A stretch of DNA of 64,000 nucleotides, from NCBI RefSeq assembly GCF_009917485.1, contig NZ_QZDT01000019.1:1-64000 (forward strand). The letters run 5' to 3'. Position numbers and translations under genes: made by a program. This stretch comes from Parablautia muri. Its GTDB lineage: Bacteria; Bacillota; Clostridia; Lachnospirales; Lachnospiraceae. A model generated the notes under the pieces. It was not told where the DNA came from. It did not search any database and worked only from the letters and a program-made list of their open reading frames with translations. Below, in pieces: positions 37,018-47,831 of the stretch (position 1 is its first letter; each line of letters starts with the position of its first letter).

Positions 37018-38727
37018 TTATTTCTTCTTTGTAAGAAATCCTCTCCCAATGATTTCTCTGGCAGATTTTCCGCCTTTTTCAGACTTGCTCCTTTTACCCG
37101 CCTTGCGCTCTCTTTCTCCCTTAGCGCCCCTGGCTGCTTTATCCGTCCTTTCGCCTTTTCCTAGTCTGCCGGAATTTTCTGCTTTTTCACCTTTTCCGGC
37201 TCTGCCAAAACGCTCAAACCTATCGCCTTTGCCGCTTCTTCCAAATTTTTCACCTCTGCCTTTTTCAGACCTTCCAGTCTTGTCGCTTCCTCTGCCTTTT
37301 TCCCTTCTCCCTAACTTCTTCCTCTCAAAATATGGCTTTTCTTCCTCAATCTCCTCCGGCACATCTCCCAAATGCATCTGCATAAATGCGGCAGTCAAAT
37401 CAAGCACGGAGCAATTTTGTTCTTGCGCCGCAAGCTCAATCGCGCTCTTAAGCTCGGACAGCCTATTTTCTTCCCTATCATTCGCTATAACATCTCCCGC
37501 CTGTGCAAACAATCTGTCCGATTTCACTTTGGTAAGGTCTGCTGCCGTAGGCAGACTGCGTTCCCGGATAATTGTATGGCACATTCTCTCAATATCCCGG
37601 ATTTTAAATATTTCTCTTCCAGATATCAAAGTAAAGGATCTACCCTTTCTCCCTGCCCGTCCGGTTCTTCCAATCCGGTGTACATAATACTCTATGTCCT
37701 CCGGCACATCAAAATTAAACACCGCGTCCACGCCGCTTACGTCAATGCCTCTTGCCGCTACATCCGTAGCAATCAAAATAGCACATCCGCCGTTTCTGAA
37801 AAGATGCATGACCGTATCTCTCTGATACTGGGTCAAATCTCCGTGAAGCCCCTCCGCCTCATATCCTTTCCCTTTAAGGGTTCCTGTAATCTCGTCCACC
37901 ATTCTCTTAGTATTACAAAATATCAGGCTTCGGGAAGGACGATAATAATCGATCAGCCTGCACAAAGCCGCCACCTTATCCTTCTTCGCCACCCGGTAGT
38001 AAGCCTGCTTAATAGCCGCCACCGTAATTTCTTTAGGCGTTACTCTCACATACACCGCATTTTTCTGATAAGTTCCTGTAATATCCAAAATCGCCTGGGG
38101 CATAGTAGCGGAGAACAATGCCATTTGATGTTCCTCGGGCATATCGGATAAAATTGTTTCGATATCCTCCCGGAACCCCATGTCCAGCATTTCATCCGCT
38201 TCATCCAGCACAATCATTTTCACATAGGTTGTTTTAATGGTATGGCGTCTTAAATGGTCCATAACCCGTCCTGGTGTTCCCACAATAATCTGAACCCCCT
38301 GGCTAAGGGCCCTGATCTGCTTTCCTATCTCCTGCCCGCCATAAACCGGAAGCACCTTAATGCCGTGCATATACTTAGCAAGCCTTCTGATTTCCTCTGA
38401 CGCCTGCATTGCAAGCTCTCTGGTGGGACACAGAATAATGCCCTGGGGTTTTTTTAACTGGGGGTCAATCCCCTGAATCATGGGAATTGCAAATGCCGCT
38501 GTCTTACCTGTACCGGTTTGGGCCTGTCCAATCACATCCTTTCCTTCTAAAAGTATCGGTATCGCCTGTTCCTGAATGGGGGTCATGATTTCAAATCCCA
38601 TTTCCTCCACAGCTCTTAAAATATCAGGGCAGATTCCCGATTCGCTATACTTAAGTTTACTTCCCGTTATTTCTTTTCTTTCTTCCACTTTCTTAACATC
38701 CATTCCTTTCAATTCAATTATCATCAT
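37018..38727 (-). CDS. DEAD-box ATP-dependent RNA helicase
   Basis: 569 residues, cytoplasmic. The core (about 25-390) has the Q motif with GFEIMTPIQ, Walker A AQTGTGKT, PTRELA, DEAD, SAT and HRIGRTGR motifs in order. A short linker domain like that of CshA/DeaD follows, and the last 100 residues are a Lys/Arg/Gly-rich tail made of degenerate GR..KG units, expected to bind RNA loosely. It unwinds short RNA duplexes in ribosome assembly or mRNA decay. The start at 38727 overlaps the GT2 gene by 14 bases; an internal ATG at 38703 is an alternative, and neither has an ideal ribosome site. Confidence 0.92.
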   Translation of the reverse strand: MMIIELKGMDVKKVEERKEITGSKLKYSESGICPDILRAVEEMGFEIMTPIQEQAIPILLEGKDVIGQAQTGTGKTAAFAIPMIQGIDPQLKKPQGIILCPTRELAMQASEEIRRLAKYMHGIKVLPVYGGQEIGKQIRALSQGVQIIVGTPGRVMDHLRRHTIKTTYVKMIVLDEADEMLDMGFREDIETILSDMPEEHQMALFSATMPQAILDITGTYQKNAVYVRVTPKEITVAAIKQAYYRVAKKDKVAALCRLIDYYRPSRSLIFCNTKRMVDEITGTLKGKGYEAEGLHGDLTQYQRDTVMHLFRNGGCAILIATDVAARGIDVSGVDAVFNFDVPEDIEYYVHRIGRTGRAGRKGRSFTLISGREIFKIRDIERMCHTIIRERSLPTAADLTKVKSDRLFAQAGDVIANDREENRLSELKSAIELAAQEQNCSVLDLTAAFMQMHLGDVPEEIEEEKPYFERKKLGRREKGRGSDKTGRSEKGRGEKFGRSGKGDRFERFGRAGKGEKAENSGRLGKGERTDKAARGAKGERERKAGKRSKSEKGGKSAREIIGRGFLTKKK

Positions 38728-39667
38728 TTAAAAACTGTTCAATGATATATCTGGGGCGCCCCTTGCTCTCCAGATATATTTTCCCAATATACTCCCCCAC
38801 TACGCCAAGAGCGAGTAAAATCAGTCCGCCGATTGCCCACACAGATACCATAAGCGTTGTCCATCCAACAATCGTTTCTCCTGTAAAATGCCGGACCAGG
38901 CTGTATAACAGCATGCCAATACTCACAATAAAAATGAAAAATCCCAGCAACGTTATCATCCTGAGAGGTTTCGTGCTAAAGGAAGTTATTCCCTCTACTG
39001 CAAAAGACAGCATTTTTCCCAAAGGATATTTACTTTCCCCGGCAAATCGTTCTCCTCTTTCATAGTAAACCACGTCCGTAGGGTATCCAATCATAGGCAC
39101 AATGCCACGCAAGAACAGATTTACCTCTCCAAACTGGGAAAGCCCCAAAAGCGCTCTCTTGCTCATAAGACGGTAATCCGCATGGTTAAACACAGTATTA
39201 GCCCCCATCATATTCATTGTTTTATAGAAACCTTCTGCGGTAGCCTTTTTGAAAAAAGTGTCTTTCTGCCTGCTGCTGCGCACGCCATATACGATATCCA
39301 TTCCCTGTACATATTTATCAATCATCTCGTCAATGGCATTAATATCATCCTGCAAATCCGCATCCATAGAAATTACCATATCAGCATATTCTTTTACAGT
39401 CATAAGACCGGCAAGAAGGGCATTTTGGTGTCCTCTGTTTAAGCTCAGATTAATGCCGCCAAACAGCTTATTCTTTTGATGCAGCGCTTGAATCACATCC
39501 CATGTCCTGTCCCCGGAACCATCATTGACAAAAATCACGCGGCTTTTTTCATCAATCTTTTTTTCCCCGATTAAATCGTTTATTTTATTTTCCAGACGAA
39601 GTGCCGTCTCAGACAGTACTTCTTCCTCATTGTAACAGGGAATCACCAGATACAAAATGTTTCCCAT
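38714..39667 (-). CDS. GtrB/DPM1-like family 2 glycosyltransferase
   Basis: 317 residues. GT-A domain (1-220) with PCYNEEE, VNDGSGD, the metal-binding DADLQDD and the ERGERFAGESKYPLGKM segment, then two membrane helices (about 230-250 and 265-285). This is the GtrB/YkoT type, which makes a polyprenyl-phosphate sugar on the cytoplasmic face. Such a product is the donor for GT-C enzymes like those at 16688-30127, so it may feed them, though it is 9 kb away. It overlaps the helicase gene. Confidence 0.88.
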   Translation of the reverse strand: MGNILYLVIPCYNEEEVLSETALRLENKINDLIGEKKIDEKSRVIFVNDGSGDRTWDVIQALHQKNKLFGGINLSLNRGHQNALLAGLMTVKEYADMVISMDADLQDDINAIDEMIDKYVQGMDIVYGVRSSRQKDTFFKKATAEGFYKTMNMMGANTVFNHADYRLMSKRALLGLSQFGEVNLFLRGIVPMIGYPTDVVYYERGERFAGESKYPLGKMLSFAVEGITSFSTKPLRMITLLGFFIFIVSIGMLLYSLVRHFTGETIVGWTTLMVSVWAIGGLILLALGVVGEYIGKIYLESKGRPRYIIEQFLNDDN

Positions 39668-39696
39668 AAGCCTCTCCCTCCTGCTGCCAGCATGAA

Positions 39697-39725
39697 ATCA
39701 GCAGCGGTAAAATACCACTGCTGAT
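39697..39725 (-). repeat. hairpin in the GT2 leader
   Basis: ATCAGCAG-CGGTA and its near complement form a 13-bp stem with one wobble and a 3-base loop, 30 bases upstream of the GT2 start. No T-run follows on the minus strand. Confidence 0.4.
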
Positions 39726-39796
39726 GGACATTAAACAGATCTATCATATACTATTTGATTAAAAGATACAATATTTTTTCATAACTATTTTTTTTA

Positions 39797-40723
39797 CTAT
39801 TTTTCCCGTGCCCTTTTTCTGTCGTTCTTATCCTGATATAATTCTACATTTTCAATCCCCTGGACAAACTTGGAAAACTGGCTGTAGCCAAAATCCTTCA
39901 CATTAAAATTCGCATATTTGTTATACACCAGATTACTGAGCTCACTGATGCCAATTCCCTTTTTACCTGCCTTACGGACAATTTCTTTTACATAATTTCT
40001 TATTTCTTCCTGTGACTGTTTATTATCTTTCAAGTAAATCGTAATCACATTCTGTCTCTTTTCCAATAAAAACAGCCCTGCATCTTCCACAAACTTTGAA
40101 AGCAGGCTGTAGCCATAATTTCTCACGTCAAAATCAGGATACATATTCACCAGCCTGTTTCCAACCGATGCAAGCTCAACGCTTTTGCCTTTATTTTCAT
40201 TTTCGTTGATAATATTGGTAATTGCATTGTAAATAACTTCCCGGCTGATGGTGTTATCCTTGCTGTCTTTCCCTGCCTTATCCTCGTCCTGATTCCCTAA
40301 GTTTTCCAGATTGACAAATCGTGTACACGCAACTCTAAAAGAGCGGGGCGTTTTCTCCTCGCCCATTCCAATCACTTCCATTCCAGATTCCCTCAGCCGG
40401 CTTGCTAACCGGGTAAAGTCACTGTCACTGGAAACAATGCAAAAGCCGTCCACATTTCCGGTATAAAGAATGTCCATGGCATCAATAATCAAAGTGGAAT
40501 CCGTAGCATTTTTACCAACCGTATTGCTGAACTGCTGTACCGGGATAACAGAATTTTCCAAAAGCTCCCCCTTCCACTTGGTGGCCTGTGTGCTGGTCCA
40601 GTCTCCGTAAATTCTTTTGTAAGTGGTGATTCCATAGGTAGAAAGCTCCTCCAAAATATCTCCTATGTACTTTGCTGAAATGTTATCCGCATCGATGAGC
40701 AGCGCAAAATGCTTATTCTCCAT
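39797..40723 (-). CDS. NYN-domain protein with two OST-HTH/LOTUS domains
   Basis: 308 residues from the ATG at 40723, which has GGAGG seven bases upstream. The N-terminal PIN-like NYN domain (about 5-140) keeps the acidic residues LLIDADN, DSTLIIDAMDI and VSSDSDF, typical of an RNA nuclease of the LabA/YaiI group. Two winged-helix OST-HTH (LOTUS) domains follow (about 165-232 and 240-305), the two sharing a FDVRNYGYSLLSKFVE / FNVKDFGYSQFSKFVQ motif. LOTUS domains bind RNA, with a preference for G-rich RNA reported for bacterial and eukaryotic examples. Its target is unknown. Confidence 0.87.
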   Translation of the reverse strand: MENKHFALLIDADNISAKYIGDILEELSTYGITTYKRIYGDWTSTQATKWKGELLENSVIPVQQFSNTVGKNATDSTLIIDAMDILYTGNVDGFCIVSSDSDFTRLASRLRESGMEVIGMGEEKTPRSFRVACTRFVNLENLGNQDEDKAGKDSKDNTISREVIYNAITNIINENENKGKSVELASVGNRLVNMYPDFDVRNYGYSLLSKFVEDAGLFLLEKRQNVITIYLKDNKQSQEEIRNYVKEIVRKAGKKGIGISELSNLVYNKYANFNVKDFGYSQFSKFVQGIENVELYQDKNDRKRAREK

Positions 40724-40780
40724 ATCAAGTCCTCCATGCTTCCAATCGCCCTTAAATTTGAGCGAAAGCACAAATTTGTT

Positions 40781-40807
40781 GATTGAAAAATCTCTGATTT
40801 TTCAATC
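40781..40807. repeat. perfect 12-bp palindrome upstream of the NYN gene
   Basis: GATTGAAAAATC-TCT-GATTTTTCAATC, about 60 bases before the NYN start codon. It may be an operator or a 5' leader hairpin. Confidence 0.55.
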
Positions 40808-40920
40808 CATCCTCCCTATTGCTAATCCCTTAAATTGGATATGGCAAAAATTACTAACTTCTGTGTAGCAATCTTACCATACCTGCTTTACTACTGCAAT
40901 CGCAATTTGAAAACTCTCAA

Positions 40921-40962
40921 TAAAAAATGCCGCAAACACAACAAACCAGTGAATGCGGCATT
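40921..40962 (-). terminator. gdhA terminator
   Basis: AATGCCGCA / TGCGGCATT stem followed on the minus strand by TTTTATTG, about 20 bases after the gdhA stop codon. Confidence 0.8.
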
Positions 40963-40983
40963 CCAAATCTTTCTATATTTTAA

Positions 40984-42613
<1,630 letters not shown>

Positions 42614-43078
42614 TCACAGATATTGTTTCAGCCGTTCGATATTTTTTTCTTCAAAATCCATCAGCTCTTTTGCCACTTCCATAGAAATATTTCCTGCGTT
42701 TTCATGATGGTTGACAGCCTTCCACATACTGGTAAGGCCCCTGTTTGAGCCCTGTATCATCAGCTCTGCTATGTGGCTTGTGCTGGTATTTAGCAAGGTA
42801 TTTGCCCGCACGCTGCCTTTGAGCATCATATCCTGAAATCCCGTTTCCCGAAAGGAAGCTGCTTTCCCATTCAACAGCCGATCAGTTGCCTTATTATAAA
42901 GATCTGCATACCGCATGGACTCCCTTGTAATATGCATGGATAAGTCATCGTCATAAACTTTTTCACTGATGGTATCAATTGCCTTTATAGCCATTTTCGT
43001 ATTTTTTTGAACTTCCTGCAGGATTCTCACATCATCACTTTTCACATTAACCTCCACGCCGCTGTATTGCAGCGTCAT
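42614..43078 (-). CDS. uncharacterised helical protein
   Basis: 154 residues, predicted almost all alpha-helical, without signal peptide or membrane helix. It has MRYADLYNKATDRLL and a HIAELMIQGSNRGL segment and two His near 124-125, vaguely like a ferritin-fold bundle, but I do not recognise a family. It stands alone between gdhA and the SH3 protein. Confidence 0.55.
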   Translation of the reverse strand: MTLQYSGVEVNVKSDDVRILQEVQKNTKMAIKAIDTISEKVYDDDLSMHITRESMRYADLYNKATDRLLNGKAASFRETGFQDMMLKGSVRANTLLNTSTSHIAELMIQGSNRGLTSMWKAVNHHENAGNISMEVAKELMDFEEKNIERLKQYL

Positions 43079-43144
43079 AAATCTGTACGAAGAATATCTG
43101 TTTATAACAACGGATGCCGCGCCTCACGAAATATCCTTATGTTA

Positions 43145-43174
43145 CAAAAAACAGGATGGACATTGCCACCCTGT
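43145..43174 (-). terminator. terminator after the SH3-domain gene
   Basis: ACAGGGTGG / CCATCCTGT stem with one wobble, followed on the minus strand by TTTTTTG, about 60 bases after the stop codon. Confidence 0.75.
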
Positions 43175-43233
43175 CTTATTATTACCGATTATTTCATTTT
43201 TATTCCTGAATTTCCACCGTAAAAGCAATTGAT

Positions 43234-44547
43234 TTATTCCACATAGTCGGACTTAACAAAAGCTGTCTGGCCATTATACTTAACCTTGGTCCAGCCATCG
43301 GCCTGTTTCATCACCAGCTCTAATTCATCCCCTGTGTAAGCTGTGCCAAGGGCTTCCGCATCTGTACTTGCGCTTTTACGTACCTTAACGCTTTCCTTTA
43401 CTTTGACCTTACCATTACTTCCGCTGCTGGCTGTTGTAGATGCCGGTGCCGGTGCCGTTTCCGGCTCCTGGCTGGGCTGCTCATTATTTGCCACTAAAGT
43501 ATCCGTATCTGTTGTCTCCTCAGAGATTACCTCCAGATAATCACTTTTAATGTATGCACTGCCGCCATTATATTCAACCTGACTCCATCCGTTACCTCTT
43601 TCCTCAAGCAGCGTAAATTCCTGCCCCACCTGTGCCTTATCAATCTTATCCGCTTCTTCACTATCAGACTTTCTGATGTTGACAACATCTGTTGCCCGAA
43701 CCGTGCGGATTACGGTCTGCTGCGGCTGCTCCTCCTCCTGGGTTTCCTGCTCAGCTTCCGTCTCCTCCTCATTTTCCTCAGGAATCTCTGCGGCTGCCAA
43801 AATTTCTCCTACATCCTCATTGATCTTTTCTTTCAGATAAGCAATAAACTCTTTTAGATCTTCATCTTCCGCCAGCAGTTCATTGTACTCTACTACAATC
43901 TTATTATTTAAGTCTACCACATCATCCTGCAGCGTAGCTTCCTTAATATAATTCCAGATGACATCATCATAAGTACCGTCATTTATGAAATATTCTCCAT
44001 TGTCATCAATCCCTATATAGTAGGTCTGCATTCCTGGAAGCGCCTGATCCGCATCTGTAAACTTAACCTCAGAGCAAACATATGCCACATAGGTATTTTC
44101 TTCCATTCCAGGCTTTGTATACACATCCAGTACCGAATAGGAATCAATATACTTACTTAATTCCTGCACACGTATTGTCTCAATTTCATTCAAATAGGTG
44201 TTCAATGAAGTAATTGTTTCCATATCCCCTGATGCCTGAGCATCATAATAGTCAGAGATTAACTGGTTCAATTCCGGATATGCATTCTTTTCAAGCTCAG
44301 GAATCTGAACCTCCTCTCCCTCCTGGGCAGATCCGCCTTCCCCGGAAGTTACTGCCACGGCAGTCTGCTGCGCTTCTTTCTCAAGCGCCTTTTTTTGATT
44401 TGCATTTACTGCCACTACAATTGTAATTATGACACAAAAAACAAGAACAAGTGGCATTATCATCTTACTATGATCCATAATCCAGTTAACAGCTGATATG
44501 AACTTTTCTTTCATTCCATGCGTTTTGTTCTGATCTGAATGACTCAT
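43234..44547 (-). CDS. membrane protein with two bacterial SH3 domains
   Basis: 437 residues. One membrane helix (about 29-49) with a short basic N-terminus inside. The extracellular part begins with a 170-residue alpha/beta region (about 75-250), then an acidic linker and two SH3b domains (about 280-340 and 378-437), each with VNIRKSDS or VKVRKSAS, GW..V.YNG and AYIKSDYLE or AFVKSDYVE. SH3b domains bind wall peptides, so it probably tethers to or senses peptidoglycan. It lies just downstream of tRNA-Arg. Confidence 0.78.
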   Translation of the reverse strand: MSHSDQNKTHGMKEKFISAVNWIMDHSKMIMPLVLVFCVIITIVVAVNANQKKALEKEAQQTAVAVTSGEGGSAQEGEEVQIPELEKNAYPELNQLISDYYDAQASGDMETITSLNTYLNEIETIRVQELSKYIDSYSVLDVYTKPGMEENTYVAYVCSEVKFTDADQALPGMQTYYIGIDDNGEYFINDGTYDDVIWNYIKEATLQDDVVDLNNKIVVEYNELLAEDEDLKEFIAYLKEKINEDVGEILAAAEIPEENEEETEAEQETQEEEQPQQTVIRTVRATDVVNIRKSDSEEADKIDKAQVGQEFTLLEERGNGWSQVEYNGGSAYIKSDYLEVISEETTDTDTLVANNEQPSQEPETAPAPASTTASSGSNGKVKVKESVKVRKSASTDAEALGTAYTGDELELVMKQADGWTKVKYNGQTAFVKSDYVE

Positions 44548-44668
44548 AAATTTCCTTTCTGATAATGATTTGCATAGCGCTTAGCCAATGTCTGGACAAC
44601 ATTTTCTGCTGCTTTTTTAAAATATAAAAGCCGGAGATGACCGGCCGCCTCATAAAAGGCGATGTAAA

Positions 44669-44740
44669 TGCACCCGACAGGAATCGAACCTGCATTAAAG
44701 GCGTCGGAGGCCTTCGTTCTATCCGTTAGACTACGGGTGC
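44669..44740 (-). tRNA. tRNA-Arg (CCG)
   Basis: Minus-strand cloverleaf of 72 bases: acceptor GCACCCG / CGGGTGC, anticodon stem AAGGC/GCCTT with loop CTCCGAC giving anticodon CCG, T arm with GGTTCGATTCC. CCA is not encoded; discriminator A. Confidence 0.94.
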
Positions 44741-44865
44741 ATACATAAAAATATTACAAATTTGTTACATCACCGTGAACATAATAACATAACTTACACA
44801 AATTGTCTAGTCTGTCATTTATAAAAAATATGTAAAGTAAAAAATAGGATCCTTTATACCCTCTG

Positions 44866-44901
44866 CCCGGTGCCTCGTCATAAGGAGTACGGCGCCGGGC
44901 T
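44866..44901. repeat. GC-rich hairpin downstream of the DUF5688 gene
   Basis: 10-bp stem GCCCGGTGCC / GGCGCCGGGC (one wobble) with a 16-base loop. It lies about 70 bases after the DUF5688 stop codon. T-rich sequence follows only at a distance, so it could be a weak terminator. Confidence 0.45.
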
Positions 44902-44968
44902 ATGTTTTAATATGCAATAGGCCAACTTGTGGCGTGTCGCAGCGTTTTTTGTATCAAAAGAATTATTT

Positions 44969-45964
44969 TTAAGAAATCCGGAGAATCTTGTCCATGTTTC
45001 TACTATAATAATAGATGGAATCAGCTAAAATTTCATCCTCCGCTACCTGAGTCCGGTTGATTTCTGTGACAATTGCCCAAAGCGTTCTTTCATCTGTGCC
45101 GGGCGTGGCCGGTACCAGGATCACTTCATGAACAGAGCTGGGAAGTACATAAAAATCCTGTCCTGTTTTTTCACCGAAGGCTTTTAACACGCCCGGATAG
45201 AGCATACAGGCAGCTCCATAAAGCTTTTGCTGGTTGGTGAGCACGTACATAGGCATTTTCATTTCTTTCATATCCTCTATCATCTGCCCTGCAAGTTCCT
45301 CCACCCAGTTTTCCTCAAACAAACCGTCATCTTTTCTGTTTTCATCAGACAGAATATCTTCCTTCAGTTCTTCCTCCAAAATACCGACCATGACCTTCTG
45401 CATACTGTCAATCGTACTTGGAAATAAGACCGGCGCGTTTTCCATTGCGGCCTGATACAACTGCTCTAAATTTGTTCCCCATTGCTGCATATGGCTGTTG
45501 TAGACCAAAATAGCCGCTTTTCCATAAAAGGGAGGTTCCTGAACCGTATAATAAAATACCACGGCAAGATTGTGAAATAACTTATGGGGAATCAGTTTAA
45601 GCAATTCTTCGTTCCGCTGAGCATGTACAAGTTTAAAAACAAGCTGCTTTTTTGCTTTTTCAAATTCGGTAAATCCTGACAAATCCACATTATCCTCAAA
45701 TTCAGCCGCCTGGAAATCATGATATAACAGATCCCCAATTTTATTCATTTCCTCCTCCGTCATGCCCTCATGATAAAATTCATTGATATAAATTGTCGGG
45801 GCGGCATTGCGCTCTTTTCTTTTTGCTATTACTCCGGTCAGTTCAATTCCATTATTTTTTTTAACTTTTTGGGAAAAAACAGAATAATTATCCCCAAGCA
45901 TTTCCTGTAATTTTTCTAATATCGCCTGGGTAAAAGATTTGAAATTCATAGATGTGTTGTTCAT
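44969..45964 (-). CDS. DUF5688-family protein
   Basis: 331 residues, soluble, no signal peptide. The pattern FTQAILEKLQEMLGDNYSV at the N-terminus, a NLAVVFYYTV centre and a C-terminal YVLPSSVHEVILVPAT resembles DUF5688, a family of unknown function that is often multi-copy in Lachnospiraceae. It is preceded by an AT-rich region with imperfect 35-37 bp repeats. No functional partner is visible nearby. Confidence 0.72.
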   Translation of the reverse strand: MNNTSMNFKSFTQAILEKLQEMLGDNYSVFSQKVKKNNGIELTGVIAKRKERNAAPTIYINEFYHEGMTEEEMNKIGDLLYHDFQAAEFEDNVDLSGFTEFEKAKKQLVFKLVHAQRNEELLKLIPHKLFHNLAVVFYYTVQEPPFYGKAAILVYNSHMQQWGTNLEQLYQAAMENAPVLFPSTIDSMQKVMVGILEEELKEDILSDENRKDDGLFEENWVEELAGQMIEDMKEMKMPMYVLTNQQKLYGAACMLYPGVLKAFGEKTGQDFYVLPSSVHEVILVPATPGTDERTLWAIVTEINRTQVAEDEILADSIYYYSRNMDKILRIS

Positions 45965-46010
45965 AAATACCTCGTTTTCTTTTTTTCGTTTCTTACTAAT
46001 TTTACAATTA

Positions 46011-46118
46011 GAAATCTTCCATTAGATTTTATGAATCGTTTTGATTGTGAATTTTCTATTAGACTTTATTCATTTTTGATTGGACATTTTCCATTAGATT
46101 TTACGGCAGGCTTCCGAT
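46011..46118. repeat. three imperfect 35-37 bp repeats
   Basis: The segment ATTAGATTTTA recurs at 46021, 46058 (ATTAGACTTTA) and 46093, spaced 37 and 35 bases, each within a similar longer unit (TTCC or TTCT before it, and a GATTGTGA, GATTGGA or GATGTGA after it). They lie between efp and the DUF5688 gene, in the likely promoter region of the latter. Confidence 0.55.
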
Positions 46119-46164
46119 GTGAAATTTGTCTTAAAGATTCCCCTAATAGTATAAATAAATTGCG

Positions 46165-46197
46165 CAAAAAAAGACAATGACTTCTCATTGTCTTTCA
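46165..46197 (-). terminator. efp terminator
   Basis: Perfect stem AAAGACAATGA / TCATTGTCTTT with a 4-base loop, followed on the minus strand by more T, about 30 bases after the efp stop codon. Confidence 0.85.
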
Positions 46198-46226
46198 AGC
46201 TTTTACTGATAGGATCTTACTTTGGC

Positions 46227-46784
46227 TTATACTCTGGAAAGATACTCACCTGTTCTGGTATCGATCTTAATCACATCATGGGTCTCAACGAATAAAGGTA
46301 CGTTTACATTTGCGCCGGTTTCCACTGTCGCGGGCTTGGTAGCGCCTGTGGCTGTGTCACCCTTAAATCCTGGCTCAGTCTCAATGATCTCCAGCTCCAC
46401 AAACAAAGGCGGCTCTACGGAAAAAACGCTTCCATTGTGGGAACAAATCTTGACCATCTCGTTTTCTTTTACAAATTTGAGTGCATCCCCAACGGCCTCA
46501 CCATTAAGTGCAATCTGATCATATGTTTCAACGTCCATGAAGTTATACAGTTCTCCATCTGAATATAAGTACTGCATATCTTTTCTATCAATACGTGCCT
46601 GTGGACATTTTTCAGTAGGCCTGAAAGTTTTTTCCACTACGCCGCCGTTCTTGATGTTTTTCAGTTTCGTTCTAACAAATGCCGCGCCTTTGCCAGGCTT
46701 AACATGCTGAAACTCAATAATCTGGTAAACATTATTATCTAACTCAATCGTAATACCATTCCTGAAATCACCTGCAGAAATCAT
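46227..46784 (-). CDS. efp: translation elongation factor P
   Basis: 185 residues, full length, three OB-like domains. EF-P relieves ribosome stalling at polyproline. The tip loop reads [14 protein letters not shown], with the Lys that is modified or used bare in Firmicutes; the C-terminal signature [16 protein letters not shown] is present. It follows aroQ by 66 bases, as in Bacillus where pepP lies between; pepP is absent here. Confidence 0.97.
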   Translation of the reverse strand: MISAGDFRNGITIELDNNVYQIIEFQHVKPGKGAAFVRTKLKNIKNGGVVEKTFRPTEKCPQARIDRKDMQYLYSDGELYNFMDVETYDQIALNGEAVGDALKFVKENEMVKICSHNGSVFSVEPPLFVELEIIETEPGFKGDTATGATKPATVETGANVNVPLFVETHDVIKIDTRTGEYLSRV

Positions 46785-46850
46785 AAAATATTCCTCCTCA
46801 AATTTTCACGTTATAATTCTTTACCAGTGTAATATAAAAAATGATATTTT

Positions 46851-47282
46851 TCAACCATTTTCTAATATAAAATCAATTGCTTCCAAATATCCGTCAAGAC
46901 CATGCCCGTAGATCTGTTTGTCACATGCCGGCGCAGTCACAGACGTTTTCCGAAATTCTTCCCGTTTTGTAATATCTGAAATATGAATTTCCACTTTTGG
47001 TACCGTAATGCTTGCAAGCGCATCCCTGATGGCGTAGCTATAATGGGTATAGGCCCCCGGATTGATTACGATTCCATCCGTTCCGTCAAAATAAGCCTCC
47101 TGGATTCTGTCTATCACAGCCCCCTCATGGTTGCTTTGAAAAACATCTATCGATACATTGCATGCCTTTCCTTTTTCCGCAATCAGCTTTAATAAAGAAT
47201 CATAGTCCTGTGTACCATAAACACTTTTTTCCCTGATTCCAAGAAAATTAATGTTAGGTCCGTTTATAACCAGCAGCTTCAT
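46851..47282 (-). CDS. aroQ: 3-dehydroquinate dehydratase, type II
   Basis: 143 residues. Third step of the shikimate pathway. It has the type II features: NGPNINFLGIREKSVYG with the catalytic Tyr, SNHEGAVIDRIQEA, NPGAYTHYSYAIRDAL, and the catalytic His in EIHISDITKREEFR. It is part of the aroE-aroK-aroQ run; the gap to aroK is 35 bases. Confidence 0.96.
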   Translation of the reverse strand: MKLLVINGPNINFLGIREKSVYGTQDYDSLLKLIAEKGKACNVSIDVFQSNHEGAVIDRIQEAYFDGTDGIVINPGAYTHYSYAIRDALASITVPKVEIHISDITKREEFRKTSVTAPACDKQIYGHGLDGYLEAIDFILENG

Positions 47283-47317
47283 TTTTGCTTTTCCTTTCTC
47301 TCATTCCATTTCGTTTT

Positions 47318-47827
47318 TTACCTACTTTCAGCGCATATTTCCTTTATAATCTGTTCAAAGGTTTTGTCCGAAACCTCCACTGCCACATCTGCACAGGCCT
47401 CATATACAGGAGCCCTTTCTTCAAGCAATGCCCGGATTTTTTCTTTTGGATTTTCCACCTGTAAAAGAGGTCTTGTGGTATCTGACTTTAACCTTTCATA
47501 AACCGCTTCGGGTGTTATTTTGAGATAAAACACTTTCCCTAATTCTTTTAGCAAAGCATGGTTTTCTTTCCTCATGGGAAGGCCGCCTCCCACAGAAATA
47601 ATTTGATGGTCAGCCGTACGGATTAATTCTTTCAGGCAGTCTGTCTCCATCTCCCTAAAGGCCGCCTCGCCCTTTTCTGCAAACAAATCGGATATTGACA
47701 TTTTCTGTCTTTGCTCAATCCACTTATCCGTATCAATCATGGTCCGTTTCAGATGATAAGACAGTCTGATTCCCACGCTGGTCTTACCACTGCCCATAAA
47801 ACCAATTAATATCACATTATTTTTCAT
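47318..47827 (-). CDS. aroK: shikimate kinase
   Basis: 169 residues. Phosphorylates shikimate at O3. P-loop GFMGSGKTSVG (about 9-19), shikimate-binding DTDKWIE and FREMETD, the GGGLP motif near 80 and the RPLL lid. It starts four bases after the aroE stop codon, so the two are coupled. Confidence 0.96.
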   Translation of the reverse strand: MKNNVILIGFMGSGKTSVGIRLSYHLKRTMIDTDKWIEQRQKMSISDLFAEKGEAAFREMETDCLKELIRTADHQIISVGGGLPMRKENHALLKELGKVFYLKITPEAVYERLKSDTTRPLLQVENPKEKIRALLEERAPVYEACADVAVEVSDKTFEQIIKEICAESR

Positions 47828-47831
47828 GTCT

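Noticed and set aside
36985-37018. GCTGTTT / AAACAGC hairpin after the helicase gene
   Set aside because: The T-run follows only on the plus strand, where no gene ends, so I do not call it the helicase terminator.
37049-38151. Long plus-strand open frames opposite the helicase
   Set aside because: They are antisense to a clear DEAD-box gene and arise from its biased codons in the repetitive tail.
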